A stretch of DNA of 64,000 bases, from positions 14,705,092-14,769,091 of the forward strand of contig OX291554.1 of the NCBI GenBank assembly GCA_946406115.1. Reading direction: 5' to 3'. How positions within the stretch are numbered: position 1 is the first letter of the stretch; every line of letters starts with the position of its first letter. The notes under the pieces are model-generated. The model was given only the letters and a program-made list of their open reading frames with translations, ran no database searches and was not told the origin of the DNA. Of the stretch, positions 45,181 through 57,495 are shown piece after piece. Made by a program: the position numbers and the translations under genes. The stretch is from Apoda limacodes. Its lineage: Eukaryota; Arthropoda; Insecta; Lepidoptera; Limacodidae.

Positions 45181-47761
45181 AGATTTACTACTGCAATTAA
45201 TGAACTGTAAAGGCGTTCTCAAACAATATAAAGGTAGGTAAATAAAGGATATAATATTTTTCTTACTTGTAAATACTTGTCGCCATATTCGCTGCTTGTT
45301 GTATTTTGATCGGATCGGATAGTGTGATTATACGGAAGATGCAAAGATGCAATCCTACTTTCTCTTGACTAGTTTCTTGTGGCCTGCACAAGAAAGTAAA
45401 ACCCCGCTACGTTACCGCTCTGCCCCGTGTCCTGTTGACACACTAATTATTCTAGGACCTTGTGCTTTTTACATCTAGTAGGTATTTGTTCTGAATTCTT
45501 TCGGTCTATTCTTGAAATTGCAGCATTTGTTACCTTATTTTATACACTGTTTTTGGGTGTTGCCTAATTTGTTTTCTATTATGATTAATAATGATTACAG
45601 TTCACTTTTCTTTTGTTGTGGTTTTATTTATTTGAACTTACTGCACAAACGTATCGGTACATACGTACGGGTATTCGGCATTCTCTACCAGCTTACCATG
45701 GGGCCAAGCAGATAACTTACTGGCGGTAATTTCGTAAAAAAACAGGAAAAAAAAAATTGCAAAATCATTATTTTACCATTGTATCTAGTATAATTAATGG
45801 TGAAAGCATAAATTTATAATTAATAATATACATACTAACGTTTACATATATTATGGTATAATATTTAGATACATCAACATTATAAATAATGTAGTAGGTA
45901 CCTACTACTTAGCTATTTCTATTTATACATTTATTTCAAAATAATTTATAGAAAAAAATTTGTAACTCGATAGTTTCCAAGGGTAAGAAGATTTGTATAT
46001 ATTTTTTTAAAGATTATTTATTTTGCAAATGCCGAATGATACTTAAATAATCAGAAGGTACACCACGGAAACATTATAGAATCAAATGAGCAATCATGTT
46101 GTTTCGCTGGCTAGGAACATGGCTGACATACTTTCCGAAGATTCCGCTTGGGACGAAGACGATGTCACGTTTCCGATGCTTGGAATTGTTTATCGAAGTC
46201 ATGATGTGACCTTAACATTGTATTTTACGATTGTCTCGTCACCGGTTCGAGCACTGACATTTCAATAGGGAAGGTTAGCACAGGTCGCTGCGTGAGGTGC
46301 AGCACGAAGCCGCTCCGTTGGGCCTAGAGCCACCAACTTAGCACTTGCAATCCCTCACACTGTCGGCTCATCTTTCTACACCTAGCCTATTTTTCATTCT
46401 TGCCTTTGCTAGCAAAACAAAGCCCTTGCCCTGTACCGTCGACGCTACATAAATAATCTGCTATCGAACCTCGTGACCCGGCGAACGGAGCAAATGTTTC
46501 ATCTTTGCGATAAGGCCGTGAAATATGGACTGCAGCGTAGTACGTAGTATGTCATACAAACGGCGAGCTAAACTAAATATACGTACAACCTGGCTGGATT
46601 AATTCTATTTTATTCTAAGAGCAACGCGGGTTTCATTTCTCGGATTGCCAGCGGAAGCTTATCGGCGTCGGTGTTGACTTAAATTTGCATCTCGTATTTT
46701 CTCGTCGCCGCTTCGATTGGAGGTGCTCACGATTTAACGCCGGTATTAATGCATTATTCAGAGGGGTTTTCATTAGCCTGTCGGTATCGGCGCTGTGCAT
46801 CGCGCTCTTGTTAAAATATACGGATGGCATGACGTTTGGTCGTATTAGGCGCGCGCCGGACCTACACGCTATACCTATCGAGGCACAAATCGTTCAAAAC
46901 CCTATTTGCTGTTACGAGATTTCTAGTGACTAGTTTTCGAATCGCCGCATTCATCTTTCTCTTGAATGTCTCCATGCGATGTCGTGCTTGCATTTTGTCT
47001 TTGAATGGCGGGTGTGTTTCCTATGCAGCATTGTAATAACTTTAAAGTATTGCTGTAAAATGTTTAGTGCCGAGTACGGTAGTAGGTTGTTGGTTCGCAC
47101 CGTACAATAGTAGGAACAGCAATGTTAACCGCGAAACGGTAAGGGTGTGGTTCCCAAGCTTCCACTGGCAGTATTGTGTACAATGTTATTGCCACTGCTT
47201 GGTCAAGCATTTTATTGTTGAATCTCTCATTCGGTTCGCGTCCCGGAAAAGTCTGAATTCTCACGAGCCTTGTTCATTCTTCTAATACTATATTTTATAA
47301 TAACTACAGACATGTGCAACAAAAAGGTTGCTTATTCCATAGTTCCAAACAAATTATCAAATATCTTTTCTCATTGCCTTAGCTTTCATACGGTTTAATT
47401 TCGGGGCATTTCCTTGGGGAAGGAGGCTTTGGTCATTTTCTCAGTGCATTTAGGTAGGTATACTTAAGTAGGAAAATAGACCAATTTTTTATCAAGCTTA
47501 ACTTTTCCTATGACGACTAAGAAAAATAATATAAATGTAATTAAGTTGTAAAAATGTAAAGAATGGTAAGTGATTGCTGTGAAGACCAAGTAATTACTAT
47601 TAACACTGGTTTCTAACTTAACCAGTTAAAGTGAACCTGCGTGGTAAGGAAGGACAGGTCTGTCAACCTCGCGCATTGTGATGCATACTTACTGATATGG
47701 TATACTTTCAATAATGGGTACACATCCCGCTTACACTGCCCTAAATAGTGTAAAATATTCT
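45181..47761. other. Non-coding DNA, GC-richer at 46.1-47.3 kb
   Basis: Several overlapping short ORFs on both strands at 46.1-47.3 kb reflect the higher GC, not genes: none has a known motif and none dominates. Nothing else recognised. Confidence 0.4.
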
Positions 47762-48012
47762 AAGCCCAGTTTCGTTTGACTAGAAAAAAATGTGCTATGG
47801 TCAGTGTTGTTTATTTGGTTTGACTAGAAAAAAAGCCAATGTAACATTTTGTTTTATTAAGAAAAATTTTTCTTAATTCAGTGTTATAAATTTTCTTTGA
47901 TAAGGAAAAATCTAGGTACGAAGCCCAGTGTTATATTTTTTTTCTGATTAGGTCAATAATGTGCTAAGCCAGTTTTATAAATTTTATTTGATTTCAAGAA
48001 GAAAATTTTTTT
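47762..48012. repeat. Degenerate tandem repeat, about 50-60-base unit
   Basis: Several rough copies of a unit like AAGCCCAGTGTTATAAATTT, then TTTGATTAGGAAAAA, occur from 47762 to 48012. Unit lengths vary. Confidence 0.5.
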
Positions 48013-49642
48013 TATCTTTACGGGGCATATAGTTAATCTTGAATATAATGTTTCATCAAATATTTATTATTATTTTTTTAATAAGAATATCACCATAACC
48101 ATTACTAATTTTACTAAAAAAGAGTATATTCTTCAGAACTCATGGACCTATTTTAAATATTTACAGTTGCAAAGCTTCATTGCTCCAATTGAAATAGGCT
48201 ATATTTTATTGTGTAAAATTTAATAAGGATTTCCTAATATATGAGGACAAAGTCGCGGCAGAGTGCTAGTATGTGATAAATTTCCATAACATAGTACGTT
48301 ATTATTCCATAACTCTGACAACTGTCTTTTTATGCATATCTGGGAAATCATATTATTGGAACGGAAGTCCATGACGCGATCTCTATAAACAGATCTAAAT
48401 GATCTTGTTTAAAACCGGCCATATGCGTGCCGTACACGCACAAAGGGTTCCGTACTTAATTATACTATTGATCTGTCAGACTATTTAAAAAATACTTTTT
48501 TATAAAAAAAAAAATATTTTTCTTTCTATATGTAAAGCTTCTATTATTGTGATTTTTTTTCATACATCAAAACGGTTAAACAACATTAACGACTTTGTAA
48601 GGTAAAATAACGCTTAAGAAACTTAGTTACTTTAGAACAAAAAAATGAATGCCTATTTCTATATATTGAAAGCTTATAAAAATATCTTAAATAATCAAAA
48701 CTGACCTGGGACCTTATTTAAAACAGTCTTGAGTACGCCAGACTCTGGAATTCGAGAGTAAAATTTAGTCTGGCTTACTCGAGATTGATCCCAATAAGCA
48801 CCATGTCTGTAAAATTTCGATGACAAAACGGTTGGATGGAAAAAAAACTATAAGTCTTCATTTTTTTCCATTTGGCTACGGAACCCTTAAAAGACGTGTA
48901 TGTGCTACAAACTAATGAGAAATCCAAAGCTTTGCATTAGTTACAAAGATGTATGCATAAGCGACACAACTAATGAGAAATGCAAAGCTTGGGATTAGAT
49001 AGCGATGGTGATATTTAACCGTGCAGGTGCATTTCTCTATCAAATTCGGAACTTATTTCTCTCGAGACCTTCTCAGCAGTAGTTAATAGCTCTATCTGTG
49101 AGAAAACAATTTTTATATTCGTGTAAATATTTAATTTAGGTAATTAGTAGATTTTTCAAAAGTATGTTTTTCAAAAAGAAATTTAAAAGATCGGCAAAAT
49201 AAGTCAAACCTCGTTAGTAGCCACTGAAGTTCTACTTTCATTCCGCAAATTAAAAATAAAAGTTTTAAAAAGTTTCCCATCCTAGAAATAATACCTTTTT
49301 CAGTTCGTCTAATAAACTTAATTCAAGATCATGAGTAAGGAAATAAATGTATGTATATAAAACAGTAGACAGACTCTACTGCATAGAAGTTTAGTTTGTT
49401 ATACGTTCTTGAATCTTTTAATATTGACTTAATTTAATGCTCATACAGACCTAAGTATCTTAGACATTTATTCGTCGTATTAAACCCGTAGAAAAATAGT
49501 CTTAGGTGTTAAAGCGTTATAATAAAATTAACTAATTATGCACTATAACAATGAAGCAATTATTTATTCTTCAGTATCGTTCAAGCACGAGTAACACGGT
49601 CAAGTGTCTCGAGACTGTTCCGTTACAATTTTAATTGCTTAC
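48013..49642. other. Non-coding DNA including a diverged repeat copy
   Basis: 48411-48892 starts AAAACCGGCCATATGCGTGC with AAAGGGTTCCGTAC and ends GGCTACGGAACCCTTAAAA; it is a diverged relative of the 30.1-30.6 kb repeat. At 48915-48998 a segment ACTAATGAGAAATSCAAAGC occurs twice. No gene seen. Confidence 0.5.
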
Positions 49643-49688
49643 CTCGTTGACGCCTTGTCTCAGCGATATCAACTCTTGAATAGAGCAC
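49643..49688 (-). other. Candidate 46-base minus-strand exon
   Basis: Read on the minus strand: ACTAAT (branch-point-like), then GTTTATTTTGATTTCAG|GTGCTC, exon, then CAACGAG|GTAAGCAATT. Both splice sites and the branch site are good and correctly spaced. The exon has no ATG. It is open in two frames; one gives CSIQELISLRQGVNE. It could be a 5' UTR exon of the PAN/ZP gene about 37 kb downstream on the same strand, or an exon of another gene. No family is recognised. Confidence 0.45.
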
Positions 49689-52600
49689 CTGAAATCAAAA
49701 TAAACTTTTATTAGTTTGTGGTTTGTAGTTCCCGGTCTAAAAATAAAAAGTCTTTCGACTTAAAAATATACACAATAATCGGTGATCTACGACTGCGGAC
49801 TATATGGAACCGCGCGCACTGGCTAATTATTTATTTACATAATCGAGATATAAAACTATCGGCATATATCATGCGAAAACCACATTTGTTGAGTGACTAT
49901 ATTTCTTGGGTAGGAGACATACTCGAGCAACACTGCTAAGAACTTAAAAACTAAAAAAACATTACTAAAGTTTTCTTAAAATTAATAAGATAGTCAAAAA
50001 TTATAAATTCCTAATGATATTAACATTTCTGCTAATATGTTAATGAACTAACAGACATAGAAGTTGCTTCTTTCACTGTTGTTTAAAAAAATGTTAATAC
50101 TTGTAATATAACTGTAGTACCAATATATGAAAGAGAAACATCGCAGACATAACTACACTCTGAGAAAAAGTTGAGAAAACTCTAGAATAAAAAATGTTTT
50201 GCAAAATGTTAATCAAATAAATTGTAAAGTTATGAACAAAAGAATACTAAATTTAGCCCTAAGATTAATCTAAAATTAAATGTAATTGGTTTGCGTGATT
50301 AAAATAGATTCGAAACTTGTAATCTAGATTTCTCAACGGATAGAGAATAAAATCACGCGCCGACCATATTTCCTGTACATCTTCAGACATAGAAAATGAT
50401 GCAGTAAGAACTTATGTTTTAAACAGACACCTATAAAATTTCTCTACTGTGTTAAATTTTGTTAATCTTTGTTGGCTATTTTTTGCTTGCTTTATAGCTA
50501 TAAAAATGTTGTTTTCGAGTGAGATCGTAATATTATCCGTTGTTAACATAGACATTGGTGTAAACAAAGTACTATGTTGACCGGGTTAATCTTGAATGTT
50601 AATGTGCACCTAGTTTCGCCGAAGAAAAATGTGTCATTGATGCAAACAGCGTGCGTGCTGCGGTTAACGGCTATTGCGACGAGCCGAAAGGTGGTTTACC
50701 ATCACACGTAGAATGATAACGCGACGCGACTTGTCACGCGATTTCGCTACCAAGCTTTAGCTACATTGCCGGACGTTGCGTCGCCTCGTTTGTAGTCCAA
50801 CTTTCTAACCGCGTCCTCTTCCAAGATAGAGCCATCTGCCACATTGACTTTTACTAAATTATTAACATTAATTCCTATTCATTGCTATTAGATAATTTTT
50901 TCCTATCAACTGTAGGGTAACTTTTGACGCTCAATTTCATTTTTTCTCTTATTTTGGCTCTTTTTAAGTCTACAATCAAATTAGCATTATTAAGATTACA
51001 TATCGTTAACTTTTGATGATTTTCTTCTCTATGTATTTATGTGCAACGAAGTGTATTTCATTCATTCATTTACATCAGTCATTCGTCACCTAACGTGGTT
51101 TTAACGTAAGTGTTTAAAAGTGTCGACTTTTATTTGAGATTTAGAGATTTCTGTACGATTTGAATTGGGTTTGTCGTCAAGAGTCAAGCCCTACTTTCAG
51201 TTTACTTGTGATGGAGACAGTAAGTGCAGCATTTCAAGTAGCCTTTTACAGTTTAGCTAGGTGTTGATATCCGCGTGTGCGACGGAACAATGTGGCGCTT
51301 ACGAGATAAGTGCGGTGGTACGTCAGGCAATGCTGCGCGCGGCACCTTGCAGAACACTTTAATCCGCTTTTGTTTACTATGGGATCGAACCAGTCCGATC
51401 GCATCCCGAACGCAATAAAGCTCGGAGCGAGCTCACGACTCCGCAGTGTCTACTCTTTATCGCCTCAACCGAATGCGGTACGATCTTAAACGTATTTTAA
51501 TAACTTCCACCCGCCAGTCGCCGTAATGGGCTCGCCATGCAAATACCTGTGCCCACAAAACACCGTTACCCACTGATACCGATGGCAACGAACCGCCCCG
51601 TGAAATAAAGAAAGGCAATAATTGCGAACGGGAAATCCGATCATGCCGTGGGCACCCAGCCGCACACAGGAACCAACCACTTAAATATCGTACTCTAAAT
51701 TGTTACAATGTTGATACAAACTTACAAAATATCGAGCCAATAGTATTTTTATTTCATTATGTACATTGTTTATGATATTAATAAGCTAGTTATTTTATCA
51801 TCTCTCTTAATTCACATCGTAAAGAATTTACTAGGTCCAACGTCGATGTGCTACAGCCTAGGACAATGCATAAGCAAGCCATTAATAGCACCTATAAACC
51901 TTCGCTAGAACGCGGCCGTAGCGGACTCTTCTTAAGAAGAACATGTCATAACAATCAAGTTTGAGTTTTATTAAGTTAATTTAGAGGGAAAATTTCCGTG
52001 AGTGGCAAATTAAGATTTCAAAAGTGGCCAATTAAGCTCTTTTTAATAAGCATGTTATTCCACAATTTTCGTAGCGTTTTGTACTGCGTCGGTCCCGCCT
52101 AAACCTAATCAAAAAACTAGAATATTTCTGTACTTGTAAAGAAAGTGGCAACACAAGTTCCTGTATAAGAGCGACCTATCTTAGATCTAATGAGGTAACT
52201 CCTAGTAAGGTTGACGCATCTCGTGTGGATTTGAAGTTCCCTTTCGCAGTCCTTTCCCTGTCGCGATTCTTCGCTCTGACACTTACACTCTTCCTTTCTA
52301 ATGGTCGTTGTTGGCTTAACAACAAGTAAGTAATTTATAAATGTGCACTGTTTGGATTAGAATTCATTGATCATTTTCTTTATGTATCTAAGGATGTGAT
52401 GAAAAATCTATTATTTTTATCTAAAATTATTTTCTATTTCAATGGCTTTATCTTAACCATACCATACATACTTTCATTTTGGACATCAATTATCATTATG
52501 AAAAATTGAAACTATGATGATTGTTTGTTCATGTTTACTTTGAGATTGAGGTAAGTGAGGATAACCTTTACAAAAAGTAAGTTGGAAATCTAATAGGATT

Positions 52601-53453
52601 TGCGGCGAGATGATTATTTTTGTTATTTTTTAGCGTTTCATTGGCGCTCAAGAGAAATGCTATGTAACGCTCGAGAGCGAAGCAACCCAGCATTACTGTA
52701 ATAACTTCGAACCGCCTTTCTGTCATTACTCTGTTCACTTCTCTAAGGTATGAATAAGGTATGCTTTTTATATTTCAAGGACACGGATATTATTTACAAA
52801 TTGCATTTTCTGTTTCTTTCTTCTGTAATGTCATAAGAATAGATCAAATGGGGTAGGAATACATCCATGTACTTTTGTAATAAATTTAACACCTGTTATG
52901 CGATGTTTTTCTCCAAATTTGATAGCATAAATTAGAATTAACGGTTTCCTTACACTGAGTTACTCGTAACTATTGCGTATTTAACTAGTGCCATTTGGGG
53001 CACGAAACCTTACTGGCCTTCAGCGCATTTGGCCGCACAGTGTCACTTCTATACAGAGTCTGCGTGACATTTGTTATACTATGGTACTTTATTAAATCCC
53101 TGTCTTATTTAACGTACATTTAATGGCAGCTCTAAACGCGTTGTCGTGGTTGCCAGTATTTATTTTTATAAGCTGTGACCATTTTGGATTAGCCATCGTT
53201 TCCACGTTACTGCAGGTTGTGTTGTAACTTCAATGTAATGATTGAATCATGATGACAGAATCATGACTCCGGAATGGAATGAACTTGTTGTAGGCAGTGA
53301 TGCGTGCGGGAACAGGTCCATTGCACGAAGACACAGCGCCCATTGCAATAATTGAGTGTGATTCTAGGCCAATTCTATTATTTTCTATGGTATACACCCT
53401 CTTCCACAATTTTTCATCGTCGAAACTCACGTTCGCAAGCAACTCGGTAATTT
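49689..53453. other. Non-coding DNA with a GC-richer island at 51.3-51.7 kb
   Basis: No supported gene. Plus-strand TTTACTTGTGATGGAGACA|GTAAGTGC at 51201-51225 has an ATG and a good donor after a fair acceptor (CTACTTTCAG), but it is only about 20 bases long. ORFs at 51486-51680 and 53230-53442 have no domain. Possible regulatory sequence at 51.3-51.5 kb (CGATCGCATCCCGAACG). Confidence 0.35.
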
Positions 53454-54113
53454 CTAATTGATCAATTACGTTTACAAGGTTATTGACCTAGGTACTCATA
53501 CTGGTAAATTCAGATCATTTACCACACAGTTATCACAAATTATTCGAATCAATGCTTTACATTTTGTTGCAAAGTGAAGTGGTTGATTCTTGGATTCTTA
53601 ACTGATTTTAACACGTTGGCAGACGACTATGTAAGCTCTAATTGATCAATTAACGTATATTGCCGTTCATACTTGTAACAGATTTTTTATTATAGGTATC
53701 ACCTTTCCTCGATTCAGCTCTTAATATTTGGGTGAAAATAAATTTGTTGATTTTCTGTTTCCTCAACTAATTCTGACATGATCACAGATGACTATGAAAG
53801 CTCTAATTGATCAAATAAATGAATGTATCTAGGTAGTCCTACTTGTAAGTTTAGATTTTTAATTATAGTTATTACCTTTCCTTGAATCAAATCTTTATAT
53901 TTTGTTAAAAAATAAAGCTGTTGATCCCCTGATTCCTCAACTGATTTTGGCACATTTACAGTAAACTAGGCAAACTAAATAATCAATTAACGTATCTAGG
54001 TAGTAATTCTTGAAAGTTCAGATTTTTAACCATAAAGTTATTAACCTTTTATCAAATCAACGCTTTATATTTGGTTGAAAAATAAACTAATTGGTCCTCT
54101 GATTCCTCAAGTA
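53454..54113. repeat. Diverged tandem repeat, four copies of about 165-184 bases
   Basis: Copies start at 53454, 53638, 53803 and 53975, each with CTAATTGATCAATTAACGTA-like text, then ..TACTTGTAAGTTCAGATTTT, ATTACCTTTCCTTGAATCAA, TTTATATTTGGTTGAAAAAT and TTGATTCTCTGATTCCTCAA. Satellite-like; diverged, hence old. Confidence 0.85.
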
Positions 54114-54260
54114 ATTATGCTTTGCTGCTTGCTCAAATCGATTTCTCACTTTGCATTAAATTTTGATTTACTGCAGCTGTTTTTATTAGAGCGTCGTGTA
54201 TCAATCATAAACCAGTTTATTGCCTCATGAAATGACTAATGATTTCCGAGAAAAGCAACT

Positions 54261-54263
<3 letters not shown>

Positions 54264-54304
<41 letters not shown>
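54264..54304. repeat. (AT)n microsatellite
   Basis: About 20 uninterrupted AT units. Confidence 0.95.
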
Positions 54305-54311
<7 letters not shown>

Positions 54312-54991
54312 ACTCTTTGACGTCAATAAATGGTTTTTGATGTTAACTTATATCTGTAACCCTGACATTTTTGTCGTAAAAAATTACTTCATTGTCATAT
54401 ATTTCTTTTATATTCAGACCACTTTATTCGTGTTATGATTCTTTGATCTATCGCTTTAATTATTAACTTGAGTGATTTCACTTTGTAAACTAGCAATCCT
54501 TGTAACAATAACTTTTTATATAAATTGGATATTTATGGTTTTCACGCATTCATCTATTCCACGCAATCACAATCACAGTTATAGCTGAGGCGTTACATAT
54601 ATATTTGTAGGAATGTGACTGCATTCTCTGGTACGTGTTGGACAGTTCCTGTTCGCATGTGAGCCATGTTTATAGTAATTATGGTCCGGCCGCTGACTCC
54701 ATCATCAGGAGCGTGTCCAGAATGAGTCGCTGCGATAACATCGAACCTGTCTTACAATTTTCTTGCAACCACCTGTAAGCTGAACAATTACTAACGAACT
54801 ATCTTTCAATTTAAAAGGCGATATTTTACTTGATCACGTTTCATTACTTTCTTTTCTTTTTGTTTTTATCATTTAATTAAATGTTGTAAAATATTATATT
54901 TCATTTATAGTTATAAAACACCCATTTTTATCGCTGGGTAACAGGGAACCTTACGGTTAGACTTATGTGTCTGTCTGTATGTCACACTTGA

Positions 54992-55315
54992 CTTGTTGTA
55001 GTTTGTCAGGAACCAGTAATTGGGGCATATACATATTCTTTCCGAGGTCTTTTATTTTGCCTCTCATTACTTGAAAGCAAATATGAAGCCACCTTGGTCC
55101 AGATCAGGACCATCGGAAAGAGTGTTTCGGTGATGGGCTCACTGTCTCGCAGGACAAAAGTGGTTGGTGAAAAGAGTATGGTAAGTCACACATTGGGATG
55201 TGGTAGTGTATCCAGCCGCTGGTTATCCCTTTCTGGGTATAAAATATATACAAATAGGTACATATATTTTACATACATTCATACATACATACAACACATA
55301 TTGACTAAGTCGTAA
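54992..55315 (+). other. Open reading stretch of about 107 codons, probably repeat-derived
   Basis: The frame is open after a TGA at 54989-54991 up to a TAA at 55315. It reads EATLVQIRTIGKSVSVMGS, then LSRRTKVVGEKSM, before a donor-like GTATG|GTAAGTCACA at about 55180. The preceding GGGTAACAGGGAACCTTACG and GTGTCTGTCTGTATGTCACA has the feel of an interspersed repeat. No ATG at its head and no family identified. Confidence 0.3.
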
Positions 55316-57107
55316 GCATGCTGCCGCTCTGTCTAATATCTATAGAAATGTCATGTAAATTTTTAGGTTATGGAAGTAAAGGGTTGAAAACTGAAACTAA
55401 CTGAGGGTTTCATAGCAAAAAAAGGCGTTAACTTTCTATTGTTTTATGTGACATAGTTTTTGACTTATGCACAAAATATACTAAAATAATTGTTTGAATA
55501 ATTTATTTAACTGATAGATAATATTATCTTTATTCTATAGAATTTTGTTATTTAATTTAACTGGTTCTAAATAAAAAAAGACATTTTAATTCTGCTATTG
55601 TTTTTTTTTCAATACTCGCATTAAGAAATTTAAGTACATTGTGTGGTCCCAATTTCAAAATTATGCTCTATTAGCTGGCCCGGCTGATGGCGTCATCTAG
55701 TTATAGTAAAATTGACTATAAAAAAAACTTCTTAATGAAAAAATACGTCGATGTACCAAGTTTCATGATATTCGGTTAAGCGGTAACGGATTTCATCGAT
55801 ACCTATGTACCAACATCCATGTCCATATACAGTGCTAATTTAAAAAGTTAACTGTTGAATGTCAAAAATTCTAATTGTTTAAAACTTAACATTTAACTTC
55901 AGTAAATTCTGTTACCCAAGACTACGAAATTGCTACCTATATTAATAAGAAAATACGCCTAGTTATATTAGCATTTATGTTTGTTTAAAAGCAATGATTG
56001 GAGTGTGCATTGGCAATAGTTTCCCGATTAATGTTCGAGATCAGTTGGTCCGTTTGCAATAGTCCCGGTATCAAGCGAGCAATCGTAACTTCTTCCCACA
56101 TAATTGGCATGTGGGCGCGAGTGGATGGCGTGTTATCCCGATCACCGCCCACCGGCGACGAGGCGACGCCTGATAAGATAGGTCTGCCCCCAACACCCGA
56201 CCTGGGGAACACCTCCCTCTATCAGAAACAGGTAGCTCCGGGAGCATCTTCACAAGGCATCTTGATCTTATGATATTGCGATCCCCTGGCATCGTCTCAG
56301 ACAAGGCTGTAGCTTTACGATGGCCTCTGTCAAAATCTGAAAGTCTCATTTGCTGTACCTCCCAGTAGCAGTGGTATGACTTGTTTACTTATGCGCCCAC
56401 ATCTAACTGTCGTTTTTACTTTTTTACAAGCTTTTATTTAGTTTCTTCTGTCCTGTGTCTGTAATCAAATATTGTAAGTTAAATTTGACCCACCTCCCGG
56501 TGAACAATTGAGTTAAGTGAAATTTAACATACACACGTAAAACGGATGAAAATGCAATATAATGATTTCTAGAGCTGGTCTGATTAGGAGCCGAATCTGG
56601 CACTAGGATCTCTGTAACGAAACGACGCTACCCCGTCAAGTTCGGGCTTGTCTTAAACAATAAGCTTCTGATGAAAGTTTATTTTTTTATTTGTCTGAAT
56701 TCCTGTGAACAAGACTTGATAAGCGAAATTTATGTAATAGCTTTTGCAGAATGTCACCTGTTACCATCACTCATGGTTTCCATTTAGTTTTGTGACTAGT
56801 TTTCAAATTCAACTAAAACTCCGATGAGCAACAACACTTTGAAATAATATTTTCTAAATCTCTATAACTGTATGGCTTTTGTGATGGTCACTTACCCACA
56901 GAATCAGCTCTCATTAGCGAGAACAAGCGGCCATAGCGCCGACGGGCTTGTTACGCAAGACGAGACCGAGAGCGGGACGGTTCATTAATTGCGTATTGTC
57001 AAAGCTTCCAACCATCACATCTGCGTGACTTTGTCGAGCCGATCTGGCATCTTCGAAGTCTTTGTCGAACTAAACTCTTGGTGCACCTATCTCCGACCCG
57101 TAAACAC
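55316..57107. other. Non-coding DNA with GC-rich patches at 56.1-56.35 and 56.9-57.1 kb
   Basis: ORFs on both strands at 55985-56349 arise from one GC-rich patch and match nothing known. On the minus strand, about 57044-56903 is open for 49 codons (ending GLVLRNKPVGAMAACSR and a stop) and is followed by the strong donor TGTGG|GTAAGTGACC at 56896; it lacks a good acceptor. Confidence 0.3.
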
Positions 57108-57495
57108 TTAAGAGGATACGATTCGCGGCGCCTCGCAGCGGGCATCATACAAACGAATTTCTCATTTGTTTTTGACATTTACTGATCAATCACTGTGAAA
57201 TTTCTTAGTCATAATCCCAAGCCGAATACCTACGTCTGTGGTTTTCCAAAATCTTGTAATATATTTTTATTAACTAGAAATCTTTTTTGAAACTATTTGT
57301 ATAAAAAACTAGAATTCTGTATAACGTTTGAACTATAAAATTTGATAGAAAACTGGCACACTGCAGACCGAGATATTTATTACTAGAACATGTCTTAAAA
57401 ATTTCGTGTTGTTTGATCAGTAAGTGTCGAAAATAATTGAGGAATTCGTTTGTATAAAGCACGCTGACAGGCGCTCCGAATCGCATTATCCTTAA
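57108..57495. mobile_element. 388-base foldback element bounded by TTAA
   Basis: The left arm starts TTAAGAGGATACGATTCGCG, GCGCCTCGCAGCGGGCATCA. The reverse complement of the right end starts TTAAGGATAATGCGATTCGG, AGCGCCTGTCAGCGTGCTTT. Both continue ATACAAACGAATT, CATTTACTGATCAA and GAAATTT, so the arms exceed 100 bases. TTAA at both outer ends fits a TTAA-targeting transposon, but may be part of the repeat. The minus ORF at 57274-57507 is the arm itself. Confidence 0.75.

Noticed and set aside
55985..56349. ORFs of 75-92 codons on both strands
   Set aside because: They come from one GC-rich patch; neither frame shows a known motif.
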